Virus record (IMG/VR): IMGVR_UViG_3300025809_000085
Location: 1 to 29,935 of that record
Strand: one strand, 5' to 3'
DNA length: 29,935 bases
Source of the DNA: a virus
Below, piece after piece: positions 21,620 to 29,935 of this stretch. A program made the translations under genes and the position numbers. Below the pieces are notes generated by a model. The model worked only from the letters and a program-made list of their open reading frames with translations, searched no databases and was not told the origin of the DNA. Position 1 is the stretch's first letter. Each line of letters opens with the position of its first letter.

Positions 21620-22636
21620 ATGAGCGATTACACAATTGTAGAAAAGTATCAACAAGGAAAAAGTGCAACTATTGCAGTGCGTCCTTTTTTTAGCCCTAAC
21701 AAAGAAAACATGGGGTTAGAACAATATGGTTTATCACTCCATGATGGAGTATACCATGAAGAAAATTTAGCATGTTTAGAAATGAATGGTGTTAAAAGAT
21801 ATATAACTGGATTAAATGAATTTGATCCTAAAGTAAAAATGCTTTCTAAAGATGAAAAGAAAAAGAAAGTTAAAGAAATTAGAGAAGTAGTAGCTCAATT
21901 AGAAGCAGAATTAGCAGCTAATGTTGTTGATCCAAATGATAAAGATTTTTGGAACAAGTTAACAATTATGAAGCCTGACAATTCTAAGTTTTGGGATAAA
22001 ATAAGTTTAAGGTGTGGAAATGATCCTGTGTTTTTAGATCCGGATACAGATCCATATGATTTAATTAAATTACACGCAATAAATGCAGGTGGTTTTTCAA
22101 TTGTAGCTAAATCATTAAGAGAGGCTAAAGAAATGAATAATCCTCCTAAATTTTATTTAGATACAGTTCAAGAAAGTTTAAGTACACGTACTGAATTAAG
22201 TAAGATTAAAAACAGAGCATTAGTTGAATTACAAAAAATGTATGATTCTAATACTGCTAAGTTAATTTATGTTGCAAAAATATGTGACGTTGATAGTGTA
22301 CAATATATTAAGTCTACACCTAATGATATTCTATATGAAAATATGGATAATTATATTAATGGGTTTGGAGCAGAGTCTTCTAAGAAAAAAGCTGCTAGTC
22401 AGTTTTTAGAGGTAGCAGGTTTGACAATGGAAGATTTAAAAATAAGAGCATTAATAAAAGATGCTTTGTATTATAGATTTATAACTACTAAAGCAGGTGG
22501 TTGGATTGAACCAATTGACAGTGGTATTAGATTAGGTAAAAGACCTTCTGAGGTATTAGAGTTTTTAAAGAAACCTGAGAATGATGAAGCCTTATCATCT
22601 ATTTTAGAAAAAGTAGAACCATATTGGAATTCTTAA
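21620..22636 (+). CDS. Conserved-looking structural or assembly protein
   Basis: 338 aa, starting MSDYTIVEKYQQGKSATIAV. It has a beta-rich N-terminus, a Lys-rich coiled segment (KMLSKDEKKKKVKEIREVVA, about 73-92), and a helical, charged C-terminal half. No enzyme motif is seen. Placed between MCP and the probable connector gene, it is likely a head or neck assembly protein. No family recognised with confidence. Confidence 0.7.
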   Translation: MSDYTIVEKYQQGKSATIAVRPFFSPNKENMGLEQYGLSLHDGVYHEENLACLEMNGVKRYITGLNEFDPKVKMLSKDEKKKKVKEIREVVAQLEAELAANVVDPNDKDFWNKLTIMKPDNSKFWDKISLRCGNDPVFLDPDTDPYDLIKLHAINAGGFSIVAKSLREAKEMNNPPKFYLDTVQESLSTRTELSKIKNRALVELQKMYDSNTAKLIYVAKICDVDSVQYIKSTPNDILYENMDNYINGFGAESSKKKAASQFLEVAGLTMEDLKIRALIKDALYYRFITTKAGGWIEPIDSGIRLGKRPSEVLEFLKKPENDEALSSILEKVEPYWNS

Positions 22637-22646
22637 AATATAAATA

Positions 22647-23351
22647 ATGAATAATAATACGCTTTTAATAAAACTAAAACAAAGGTTAAATAAACTAGAT
22701 AGTCAAGATTTTGACAATATAGAATGTTGGCAATTTGTGGAAGCTTTTAATAAGGCGCAAGTTGAATGGTGTAGAAGAAATTTACACGGGGGTAATATGT
22801 ATAAAGAAGGTGATGAGTTGTCTAAAAAAAGAATAGATGACTTACAACCTTTATTAATTGAATTATCTTTAACAGGAACAACAACAGATTCTTATTTTGA
22901 AACTAATAATTTTCCAGTAGAAACTTATTTGGAATTTAAAAAAGTTAGTGCGGATGCTAAGACTGAATGTTGCCCAGCTAGAGATATGACAGTTTATTTG
23001 GCAGAAGAAGCAAATGTAAATTTACTTTTGAGAGATCCTTTAAAGAATCCAGATTTTGAATGGGGTGAAACATTTTGTACTATGATAAATAATACAATAA
23101 GAATCTATAGAAATACAGACTTTACAATAGTTAATCCAGTATTAACTTATTATAGACAACCTGTATACATAGAAATATTAAATTGTGTTGATCCATATAC
23201 AGGACAAGTATCATTGGTCAATGTTGAGTGTGAATTTAAAGATGATTTAGCAGAAGTAATGTTAGATGATGCTGCTGCTATTATTGCTGGTGATATAGAA
23301 AGTGTATATCAACAACAAAGAGCACAAGCTGCTGCTGAAAGAAATAATTAA
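22647..23351 (+). CDS. Probable head-tail connector / adaptor protein
   Basis: 234 aa. The first ~60 residues are two helices (LLIKLKQRLNKLDSQDFDNI and CWQFVEAFNKAQVEWCRRNL), which resembles the helical start of phage adaptor/stopper proteins that sit under the portal. Beta-rich middle and acidic end (DDLAEVMLDDAAA). It has seven Cys. Its place after MCP and the 338-aa gene fits a ring/neck protein as in crAss-like virions. This assignment is from location and secondary-structure look; sequence family not confirmed. Confidence 0.65.
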   Translation: MNNNTLLIKLKQRLNKLDSQDFDNIECWQFVEAFNKAQVEWCRRNLHGGNMYKEGDELSKKRIDDLQPLLIELSLTGTTTDSYFETNNFPVETYLEFKKVSADAKTECCPARDMTVYLAEEANVNLLLRDPLKNPDFEWGETFCTMINNTIRIYRNTDFTIVNPVLTYYRQPVYIEILNCVDPYTGQVSLVNVECEFKDDLAEVMLDDAAAIIAGDIESVYQQQRAQAAAERNN

Positions 23352-23370
23352 AATTTGATATACAATTAAA

Positions 23371-23389
23371 TTTTTGTATATTATTATAG
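23371..23389 (+). promoter_or_regulatory. Candidate promoter motif, copy 5
   Basis: TTTTTGTATATTATTATAG is one of the two longest matches (with 25111); the first 16 bases are identical. It lies in the 124-nt gap before the 511-aa structural gene, leaving a leader of about 85 nt. Confidence 0.55.
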
Positions 23390-23441
23390 TAACACAGAAG
23401 TTACGAACAGAGTAAACTGTTAAAATCATTATATATAACCA

Positions 23442-23461
23442 GTGGGGGTAATGGTCCTCAC
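23442..23461 (+). repeat. Leader hairpin before the 511-aa structural gene
   Basis: GTGGGG pairs with CCTCAC with one G-U, closing the 8-nt loop GTAATGGT. It ends 14 nt before the ATG (23476). A smaller inverted repeat AACAG/CTGTT lies at 23406-23421. They may stabilise the mRNA or tune translation. Confidence 0.45.
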
Positions 23462-23475
23462 ATAAATTAATTAAT

Positions 23476-25011
23476 ATGGCATATTTTAATAATGCGTTTT
23501 ACAAAACGTTCGTGGCATCCTCAACTGAAGCAGTTGCAGGTGTGTCAACTTCTTTGCTTGCTGCAGGGGAGTTAGGGCTTGTGAAAGATTCTGATTGGAC
23601 AACAATGGCCATTCCAGGAGCTGCCTTACCGGCTAATTCACACGCTTACTTGGTTCAAGGAAGTTTCTACACAAAAGACACGATTGGTAACAATCCAGGT
23701 CATGGTGGATACCAAGAATCAGTAAAATCAAAAGGTATTAACCCTAAGTACATCTCAAGAGTATGGGCTGCAGATTGTTTAACTGCTCAGCAGGCAACTG
23801 CTTCTTTAGCTTTAGGTGCTGAATGTACTCCATGTGGAACTACACAATTCATGAGAATGGATGTGAAAGGTTCTCCAGCATTACGTTTCTTAAATCACAA
23901 TGCTTATGCAATTGGTGATTCTGCAAACATTTGCTGTATTGATGGACAAGAATTTTTAGATCCTGCATTAGTGTTAGCTACTGAAGCTGCACAAGTTGTT
24001 GGAAATGGACTAATGAAAGATGATGTAGGATACCAAGCTGGTAATCCACTAATTACTCCATTTGTAGCTGAGGCTGATTTGAATGGTGTTGATGTTGCAA
24101 CTTTATCTGGTGGAGTAGGTTATTCTGTTACTGTTGGTGCTGCTTCGGCTGCAACTACTGTTGCTTCTCCTGCTGTAGGATCCGGAGCTAAAATTAACAT
24201 CTTAACTGTAAGTGGAACAGGTGTTATTTTAACATTTAGTTATGCAAGTGTTGGTAAAGGTTATGCAGTTGGTGATGTATTAACTGTTGTTCAAGCAGGT
24301 TCTACTACTGATGCAACTTTAACTGTTACTGCTATAAGTGAAGGTGGTGTTATTGTAAATGTAACTGATGCTGCTGGTGCAGTAGTACAAAATATATACA
24401 GTATTGCACAAGCACAAGGTAAAGCTGCTTCTGGAAACTATGTAGCTTCTACAACTCCAAACGCTGCTGCTGCAACAGTTGATGCTGTAGTAAATTTTGT
24501 TGGAGCTTATGTTAGTACTAAATTTGGAGATTGTTCTTTTGACACAAGAGATCACTTTAATGCAGAACCTGTTGAAATCATTGCAAGTATCCTAGATGAA
24601 ACTGGAGATCCATGTAACGATTGTGGAACTGCTGCTAGTACTCCAGGTCAAATGCAAGCAACTCAAGGTGAGGCAGTAATTAGAGACTTAATTTTATCTG
24701 AAAGATACCGTCAATCTCCTTATAATCAAGGAAACGCTGACAGTGCTAGAATCAGAGAAATTGAAATGTCTGATGAGCTTCTTGCTGCTGTAGATAGAAC
24801 TGCAACTTATAGAGCTTTCTATATTCAACATGTTGTACCAAGATTCAATAACCCAAGTGGTGTTTTTGATAATGATCAATATGTATATCAAATTTATGTA
24901 AAATGTTCTGATGCTGCGGCAATTGCTGCTGTATTAGCATTAGCAAATCAAGTTGTTACTTTAGCAAATGCTGCTGGTAATAATATTGCTCTTGAATCAG
25001 ATTTAGGATAA
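23476..25011 (+). CDS. Abundant structural protein (tail or decoration candidate)
   Basis: 511 aa, Ala-rich, nine Cys, starting MAYFNNAFYKTFVASSTEAV. Residues ~205-300 are an inserted-looking Gly/Val/Thr/Ala domain with KGYAVGDVLTV (260-270), a pattern common in beta-sandwich domains of marine phage structural proteins. The C-terminal part (TQGEAVIRDLILSERYRQSP) looks like the body of the protein again. It has its own candidate promoter, structured leader and strong terminator, so it forms a single-gene unit, which suggests high expression. A major tail or capsid-decoration protein is the best guess; function not proven. Confidence 0.65.
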   Translation: MAYFNNAFYKTFVASSTEAVAGVSTSLLAAGELGLVKDSDWTTMAIPGAALPANSHAYLVQGSFYTKDTIGNNPGHGGYQESVKSKGINPKYISRVWAADCLTAQQATASLALGAECTPCGTTQFMRMDVKGSPALRFLNHNAYAIGDSANICCIDGQEFLDPALVLATEAAQVVGNGLMKDDVGYQAGNPLITPFVAEADLNGVDVATLSGGVGYSVTVGAASAATTVASPAVGSGAKINILTVSGTGVILTFSYASVGKGYAVGDVLTVVQAGSTTDATLTVTAISEGGVIVNVTDAAGAVVQNIYSIAQAQGKAASGNYVASTTPNAAAATVDAVVNFVGAYVSTKFGDCSFDTRDHFNAEPVEIIASILDETGDPCNDCGTAASTPGQMQATQGEAVIRDLILSERYRQSPYNQGNADSARIREIEMSDELLAAVDRTATYRAFYIQHVVPRFNNPSGVFDNDQYVYQIYVKCSDAAAIAAVLALANQVVTLANAAGNNIALESDLG

Positions 25012-25060
25012 ATTTAATATTACATAAGCCTTAGTTATTGCTAAAGCTTTTAAATTAATT

Positions 25061-25096
25061 AGAGCAGGGGTTACAAAACTCCTGCTCTTTTTATTT
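25061..25096 (+). terminator. Rho-independent terminator after the 511-aa gene
   Basis: AGAGCAGG (25061-25068) and CCTGCTCT (25081-25088) form a perfect 8-bp stem with a 12-nt loop, followed by TTTTATTTT. Like the MCP terminator, the loop starts with GGTTA. Confidence 0.9.
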
Positions 25097-25110
25097 TACA
25101 ATCTCTAGTT

Positions 25111-25133
25111 TTTTTTGTATATTATTAATATAG
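25111..25133 (+). promoter_or_regulatory. Candidate promoter motif, copy 6
   Basis: TTTTTTGTATATTATTAA then TATAG. It shares TTTTTGTATATTATTA exactly with 23371 and lies directly behind the terminator, 21 nt before the next ATG (25154). This placement is the best evidence that the motif is a promoter. Confidence 0.6.
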
Positions 25134-25153
25134 TGTATTAAAGCAAACATGAA

Positions 25154-25729
25154 ATGGCAAACAAGCATATATTAAGTCTAGAAATTCCCACAGTATCTAA
25201 CTGTGATTTATTATGTATTAAGGATACAAGTCAATACTCAAAAGACTTAGCGGTAGATTGTGAGGAACTCTTAATCACATTACCTGGGTACTCAGTACCA
25301 GTACTTCTTAAAGTAGATAGTAAATTTGATATGTGTTTAACAGCATGTACATTAGCTTTACAAAAAGATGATTGTGGTACAACACAACAAAAAATTCCAG
25401 ATGGTATATATATCATAAGATATAGTGTATCACCAAACACAAAAGTATTTGTAGAATATAATCATTTAAGGGTAACAAGATTGTTAACCACTTACTATGA
25501 AGTATTATGTGATCTTGATGTGCAAGCATGTCAACCAGACACTAGAAAGCAAGATATTTATACAGAATTAAGTTACATAAAAACAATGATAGATGCAGCA
25601 GTATCTAATGTAGAATATTGTGAATCTCCTGCACAGGGAATGCAGTTATATAATTATGCAAAAGCAAGATTAAATAAAATAGCTTGTCCATCAGGTAACT
25701 GTGGTTCAAGTTCTAAATATTCATTTTAA
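25154..25729 (+). CDS. Cysteine-rich virion-region protein
   Basis: 191 aa with about eleven Cys spread along the chain (SNCDLLC, VDCEELL, FDMCLTACTL, KDDCGTT, VLCDLDVQACQ, EYCESP, IACPSGNC). Beta-rich first half with YVEYNHL-like strands (TKVFVEYNHLRVTRLLTTYY), helical second half. I have seen the IPDGIY.I.YSVSPN pattern in flavobacterial phage proteins, function unknown. It is the first gene after a terminator-promoter pair and heads the tail-fibre cluster. Possibly a tail or baseplate component using metal or disulfide links; not proven. Confidence 0.65.
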   Translation: MANKHILSLEIPTVSNCDLLCIKDTSQYSKDLAVDCEELLITLPGYSVPVLLKVDSKFDMCLTACTLALQKDDCGTTQQKIPDGIYIIRYSVSPNTKVFVEYNHLRVTRLLTTYYEVLCDLDVQACQPDTRKQDIYTELSYIKTMIDAAVSNVEYCESPAQGMQLYNYAKARLNKIACPSGNCGSSSKYSF

Positions 25730-25746
25730 TAACCATTTAATAACCA
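25725..25746 (+). repeat. Tandem 11-nt repeat in leader
   Basis: TTTAATAACCA occurs twice back to back; the first copy overlaps the stop codon of the 191-aa gene and the second ends 9 nt before the ATG at 25756. It resembles the TTAAAACCA leader element found before other genes and may help ribosome loading. Confidence 0.5.
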
Positions 25747-25755
25747 ACAAAGATT

Positions 25756-25932
25756 ATGGCAAATTGTACTAAATGTAATAAAGTTTTTACATGCGGATGT
25801 CAAAAAGCTAGTTTAAGTGATGGATCAATAGTTTGTAAAAATTGTAAATCAGAGATAGAAAATACTGCTGATGCTACAAGTGATTTATCAAGAGAATTAG
25901 CAAGGCAACAAATACAGAATTTAAGAAGTTAA
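25756..25932 (+). CDS. 58-aa zinc-finger-like protein
   Basis: Starts MANCTKCNKVFTCGC and has six Cys: C4, C7, C13, C15, C27, C30, i.e. CxxC...CxC...CxxC, enough to bind one or two metal ions. The last 25 residues are a polar helix (DATSDLSRELARQQIQNLRS). It lies between two cysteine-rich genes with a 26-nt and a 6-nt gap, so it is likely co-expressed with them. A small structural or adaptor role in the virion is possible; zinc binding is inferred from the spacing. Confidence 0.7.
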   Translation: MANCTKCNKVFTCGCQKASLSDGSIVCKNCKSEIENTADATSDLSRELARQQIQNLRS

Positions 25933-25938
25933 AAATAT

Positions 25939-26484
25939 ATGGCAGCCTCAACTATACAAATATCAGATAATTCTGCACAAAAAGCAAAATTAAAACTGAG
26001 CAAACGAATCCAAATTGAAAAAGATTTTGCTAATCAAGCATACATAAATTTCAAGGCCGTAAGGTTTGGTATATCTGCATGCTGCTATACTGATTTTGAA
26101 ACAGCTACAAACAACAAAGATTTATGTGATTGGCAAAATTCTGCTAGTACAAAAGTTGTTATAGCTACAGAAATACCTGGAATATTTGTAGAACCATTAG
26201 CTAAAGTAAATTTAAAAGCAAGTATGTCTTGCCCAGATACTCCAACTAATGTATGTACAGTTTTAGATTTAGAAGAAATATTAATAGCTGATAGCACCTA
26301 CACACAATGTTTTGAAGTTGCAGCAGCTCAATGGACTATCACTCATAACTTAGGAAAGTATCCGTCAGTTACAGTAGTTGATAGTGCAAACACAGTTGTG
26401 GTTGGTAATGTAGATTATACAACAAGCAACTCATTAGTAATAACTTTTAATGCTGCCTTTTCAGGGTGTGTGTTCTTAAATTAA
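25939..26484 (+). CDS. Fibre-associated protein with C-terminal fibre domain
   Basis: 181 aa with seven Cys. Residues 1-50 are basic and helical (DNSAQKAKLKLSKRIQIEKD). The last ~55 residues, beginning WTITHNLGKYPSVTVVDSAN and ending FNAAFSGCVFLN, match a beta-domain that caps phage tail fibres (H-NLG..PSVTVVDS...VVG.V.Y......ITFNAAFSG..YLN). It should be part of the adsorption apparatus. It lies 6 nt after the zinc-finger-like gene and 24 nt before the 660-aa fibre gene. Confidence 0.75.
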   Translation: MAASTIQISDNSAQKAKLKLSKRIQIEKDFANQAYINFKAVRFGISACCYTDFETATNNKDLCDWQNSASTKVVIATEIPGIFVEPLAKVNLKASMSCPDTPTNVCTVLDLEEILIADSTYTQCFEVAAAQWTITHNLGKYPSVTVVDSANTVVVGNVDYTTSNSLVITFNAAFSGCVFLN

Positions 26485-26508
26485 AAAATAAAATAAATAT
26501 AAAATAAA

Positions 26509-28491
26509 ATGGCAGTACAATTTTTAACCGGACTAAATGTAAATGGTAATATTAATATTAATACCAACCAATTACAGAACGTAGTAATACAACCTTTAGC
26601 GGCTGACCCTGCTGGGATTGATGGGAGGATCTATTATAATTCAGGTACAAATAAATTAAAAATTTATAATGGTACAGATTGGGTAGCATTCCAAACAGGA
26701 AATGATCAAGTAGTAACTTATGATTTAACAGGGGTTGGATCAACAAATGGAACAGCAGGTGTTAGGCTTACTGGTTCTGATGCATCAGTAGATGATGTAT
26801 TAGTAGTTGGTGCAGGTACAACTACTGTAACAAGATCAGGAAATACATTAACAGTAACATCAAATGATTCAGCGGTTGGTACAGTAACATCTGTTGCAAC
26901 TACTCATGGTGGTAATGCATTTACAGCAACAATTGGTAATGTAGCTACAGTTAATCCATCGGTTGATATAGCAATGGCAGGTGATGCTACTCAGTATGTC
27001 AATGGAGCGGGTGATTTAATTCTTTTGAGTACTATTCCACAAGGAGATGTAACAGAAGTACAAGGTGGTACATACATAACTGTAACAGATGAAACAGGTC
27101 CAATACCTATTGTTAATCATGATGCAACAAGTAGGACTGATACAACAAGTACTGCAGCTCCAGCATCGGGTGCTACATTTACAGCAGTAGATAGTGTAAC
27201 CTCAAATCTAACTGGTCACATTACAGCACTTAATGTTAAAACAATTACACTTCCAACATCGGATAACTACGGTTCTTGGAATTTAGGTGGTGATTCAGGA
27301 ACGGCTGAGTCAATATTAAGTGGTGATACTGCTACTTTTGCTGGTGGAACAAAAATTACTACAGCAGTAGCAGCAACTGATACTTTAACAATAACACATG
27401 ATTTAACAACTAGAACAGATACAACGTCTACGGTAAGTGCTAATGCATTTACAGTTGTAAACTCTGTTGCAACAGATGGTACAGGTCATGTTACAGCTGT
27501 TGATATAAAAACAGTAACCGTACCTGATAATAATACAACATATACTTTACCTGTAACTGCTGGGTCAACCACAGCTCCAAAATCAGGTATAATAACTTTA
27601 ACTGGTAGTGACGGATCAACAGATCCTGTAACCTTTAAAGGTACTACAAGTAGAATTGCAGTATTAGGTGATCCTTCAAGTTCAGAAATAATTATTGATT
27701 TACCGGATGATGTTGTAATAGTAAATGATTTATCAGCTGGTGGTAACTTAGCTATAACAGGAACAGGTTCATTTACAGGTCAAGTAACAGTTCCTCTTGT
27801 ACCTTCCGCTGATGCACATGCAACATCAAAACAATATGTAGATCAATCAAACCTTGGTCAATCAGTATTTCAAGGTGGATATAATGCTGCTACAAATACT
27901 CCAGACTTAGATACGGCACCTTCTAATCTTATTAAGAAGGGTTGGTTCTGGGCAGTAACAGTTACAGGAGATTTCTTTACAGAAACTGTACAACCAGGGG
28001 ATTTAATTTATGCTGATCAAGATGATCCAGGAGCAACATTTGCAAACTGGGTTGTGGTTCAATCAGGGCAAGATATTGCAACGGCAGGTGCACAAGCTAG
28101 TGCTATTAGAGGTATCTCTGCATATGACAGTACAAACTTTTCAGTAGATGCTAGTGGTTGGGTTACATTAAATCCACAAGGTAATGCAAATGGTAGAAGA
28201 GTAAATTTAGATGATGGTGGAAGTGCTTCTCCTGCAACTAGCCCTGTTACACGAACAGAAACAGGGACAAGTCCAAATATTGTCACTACCTTTACAGTAG
28301 ACATTCGTGATGCATCATTATTTGGAGCATTAGCAGAAGCATCAAGAGTTAAAGTAGAAACAACTGACTATGCAGCTCCTTTTGCAACTGTATACCCGGA
28401 TGTAACAAGAAGTGGTAGTGGTACAATAATAATTACTATGAATGACGCTATTGCAGTTAACACATATTCTTTACTACTAAATTACGTGTAG
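26509..28491 (+). CDS. Tail fibre protein with internal repeats
   Basis: 660 aa, Thr/Gly/Asn/Val-rich, no Cys seen, low charge. Residues 24-60 are a short head domain (DGRIYYNSGTNKLKIYNGTD). Two long repeats follow at ~205-249 and ~297-340, each with TRTDTTST or SRTDTTST, a hydrophobic strand with a TGHxTAxxxKT turn, and a final VKTITLP/IKTVTVP. The ~430-660 part has an adhesin-like look (TSKQYVDQSNLGQSVFQGGY). Such repeats build trimeric beta-helical shafts. It binds the host surface. The repeats are a likely place for recombination between related fibres. Confidence 0.82.
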   Translation: MAVQFLTGLNVNGNININTNQLQNVVIQPLAADPAGIDGRIYYNSGTNKLKIYNGTDWVAFQTGNDQVVTYDLTGVGSTNGTAGVRLTGSDASVDDVLVVGAGTTTVTRSGNTLTVTSNDSAVGTVTSVATTHGGNAFTATIGNVATVNPSVDIAMAGDATQYVNGAGDLILLSTIPQGDVTEVQGGTYITVTDETGPIPIVNHDATSRTDTTSTAAPASGATFTAVDSVTSNLTGHITALNVKTITLPTSDNYGSWNLGGDSGTAESILSGDTATFAGGTKITTAVAATDTLTITHDLTTRTDTTSTVSANAFTVVNSVATDGTGHVTAVDIKTVTVPDNNTTYTLPVTAGSTTAPKSGIITLTGSDGSTDPVTFKGTTSRIAVLGDPSSSEIIIDLPDDVVIVNDLSAGGNLAITGTGSFTGQVTVPLVPSADAHATSKQYVDQSNLGQSVFQGGYNAATNTPDLDTAPSNLIKKGWFWAVTVTGDFFTETVQPGDLIYADQDDPGATFANWVVVQSGQDIATAGAQASAIRGISAYDSTNFSVDASGWVTLNPQGNANGRRVNLDDGGSASPATSPVTRTETGTSPNIVTTFTVDIRDASLFGALAEASRVKVETTDYAAPFATVYPDVTRSGSGTIIITMNDAIAVNTYSLLLNYV

Positions 28492-28515
28492 TATAATAAA
28501 ATATAAAATATAAGC

Positions 28516-29935
28516 ATGGCATTAAGATTTTTAAGAGGTGGATATTTTGCTGGCTCAGTAGGTATAGGTACACAAACCCCTACTGCTGTATTAGATGTAC
28601 TATCAAAAACAGATAATAGATATGTAAGATTTAGAGCTCCTAATGGAGAAGAAAGATTTGAGTTTTATATAGGTAGTACAGGTAATAGTTCTAGGCTTTC
28701 TATGTTTCAATCTGATGGAACTACAGAAGGAGTAAAAATTTCATCATCGGGTGATTCTTTTTTTAACGGAGGAAATGTTGGTATTGGAATAGCAGCACCA
28801 ACTAAAACTTTAAATTTACAATGGGATAGCAGTAGTGTTGATCCACAAACAGGAGAAGGTTTAGGTGGAGGTGTAACGGGTAAAGGAGTTTTATTAAGAA
28901 ACTCAAATGCAACTGTTGGCACTTTTGCTAATTTAGATTTTAGAGCTAACAATGTTGACGCAAGAATAGCTGTTACTCACAATGCTACAAATAATGGTGA
29001 CTTTCATTTTATATTAGATAACACAACAGCAAATCCATTAACAAGACTATTTATTGAAGGAGAGACTGGAAACGTTGGGATCGGTACGACTAGTCCTGAT
29101 AATACGCTTGATGTTGTTGCAAGTGATGTTAATATTACGCCTAATGCAGAAAGCTCTGCAGTGTTTAGAAGAAATGGAAACAATTACCTTACAATATTAA
29201 GTAATGCTTCTAACGAAGGAGGAATATTGTTTGGGAACGCAGTTGATGATAATGATGGTAGTATATCATACAAGCATAACACTCAATCTATGCAATTCGC
29301 AACTGCTGATGTAGAAAGAATGCGTATTAATTCCTCTGGTAACGTTGGTATTGGGACTACTAGTCCTATTGGATGTTTAGATATAGATGATACTTTTAAA
29401 TTAGAAGGTAATTTTAGATTAGGAGATAGTACTGTTTATACTGGTGGATGGGCAAGAGGAATGATTACTCTTTATCAAAACACAAGTACTGGAAGTAAAA
29501 ACTTTGTAAGACAAGGAATGCTTGGAACTGATGATACGCTTAGTTATTATTGGCATTCTATGGATACAACAACTACCACACCTTGGAGTGTTAATGCTTT
29601 TAGAATATATCCTAATAATAATGTTATTGCTGGTTTTCTTGACGGTAAAGTTGGGATAGGGACAACTAATCCTGGAGCTAAATTAAATGTAGCAGGAGAT
29701 GTATTAATAGATAGTGGAGAATATATATCTTGGGGGACAGTAGGAGCAACTTCAATAGAAGGAAGTACAGCCAGTAATAAGTTACAGTTTAGAACAAATA
29801 GTTCTGACAGAATGATTATCAATGACACTGGTGTAGGTATCGGTACAACATCACCGAGTTCTAAACTAGAGGTTGTTGGTAGCGGTGGAACAGTGTTAGA
29901 TATCCAAGGAAGTCAAGGGCAATTATTCTCTGTAA
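28516..29935 (+). CDS. Tail fibre protein, truncated by window edge
   Basis: Open from ATG 28516 to the right edge (473 codons seen). Six GIGT-type repeats mark segment starts: near residues 15-28 (SVGIGTQTPTAVLDV), 88-100 (NVGIGIAAPTKTLNL), 186-200, 276-290, 378-390 and 439-450, mostly of the form GxVGIGTTxPxxxLxV. This is a well-known trimeric fibre repeat in phages of aquatic bacteria. It probably carries the second receptor-binding fibre. The C-terminus, with the tip, is outside the window. Confidence 0.82.
   Translation, partial: MALRFLRGGYFAGSVGIGTQTPTAVLDVLSKTDNRYVRFRAPNGEERFEFYIGSTGNSSRLSMFQSDGTTEGVKISSSGDSFFNGGNVGIGIAAPTKTLNLQWDSSSVDPQTGEGLGGGVTGKGVLLRNSNATVGTFANLDFRANNVDARIAVTHNATNNGDFHFILDNTTANPLTRLFIEGETGNVGIGTTSPDNTLDVVASDVNITPNAESSAVFRRNGNNYLTILSNASNEGGILFGNAVDDNDGSISYKHNTQSMQFATADVERMRINSSGNVGIGTTSPIGCLDIDDTFKLEGNFRLGDSTVYTGGWARGMITLYQNTSTGSKNFVRQGMLGTDDTLSYYWHSMDTTTTTPWSVNAFRIYPNNNVIAGFLDGKVGIGTTNPGAKLNVAGDVLIDSGEYISWGTVGATSIEGSTASNKLQFRTNSSDRMIINDTGVGIGTTSPSSKLEVVGSGGTVLDIQGSQGQLFSV

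Noticed and set aside
26509-29935. Repeats in tail fibre genes as a CRISPR array or diversity-generating retroelement template
   Set aside because: Repeats are in-frame protein repeats of unequal spacing. No reverse transcriptase or adenine-biased template/variable pair is visible in the window.

Overview
The window looks like about 30 kb of a large, AT-rich, lytic tailed phage of a marine Bacteroidetes (Flavobacteriia-type) host. Support for the host: almost no start codon has a Shine-Dalgarno sequence; leaders are A/T-rich and several carry TTAAAACCA just before the ATG; candidate promoters are TTTG-type; small lysine-rich proteins of a kind common in ocean phages are present. Support for a Crassvirales-like podovirus (inference, not proven): two opposed gene blocks around a central control region, a HU/IHF-like gene, a very long portal, a large terminase, and the head gene order TerL-portal-acidic scaffold-like-MCP. 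No integrase, transposase, rRNA or CRISPR array was seen.

Left arm (1-5838, and 6266-6595, minus strand): early or replication-type genes. They include a truncated gene at the left edge, a zinc-ribbon protein, mini-membrane proteins, an SF2 helicase, tRNA-Arg(UCU), a Zn-ribbon/HNH nuclease, an acidic-tailed possible ssDNA-binding protein, a helix-turn-helix protein, a 43-aa lipoprotein and several unknowns. A 427-nt non-coding stretch (5839-6265), one GC-richer minus gene and a 250-nt divergent intergenic region form the control region before the strand switch.

Right arm (6846-29935, plus strand): morphogenesis. First comes a cassette of very small basic proteins with a UVR-motif-like protein, a membrane/coiled-coil protein and a fibre-like protein (6846-8756). 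Next are a coiled-coil protein and an amidase endolysin (8827-10053), then a tight cluster of wHTH-like, HU/IHF-like, cysteine-rich and PD-(D/E)XK nuclease genes (10056-11992). After these come two unknown genes, a GroES-like co-chaperonin overlapped by a 51-aa ORF, TerL, portal, scaffold-like protein, MCP, a probable head-tail connector, an abundant-looking 511-aa structural protein, and cysteine-rich and fibre genes that run off the right edge.

Two good intrinsic terminators (21247, 25061) and six copies of a TTTTGTATATT-like motif divide the right arm into probable transcription units. The most novel-looking elements are the basic mini-protein cassette, the candidate phage promoter family, the TTAAAACCA leader element, the long hairpin between portal and scaffold, the overlapping groES/51-aa ORF, the mini-lipoprotein with its upstream foldback, and the cysteine-rich virion cluster with a 58-aa zinc-finger-like protein. 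All calls come from reading the sequence; no database search was possible.
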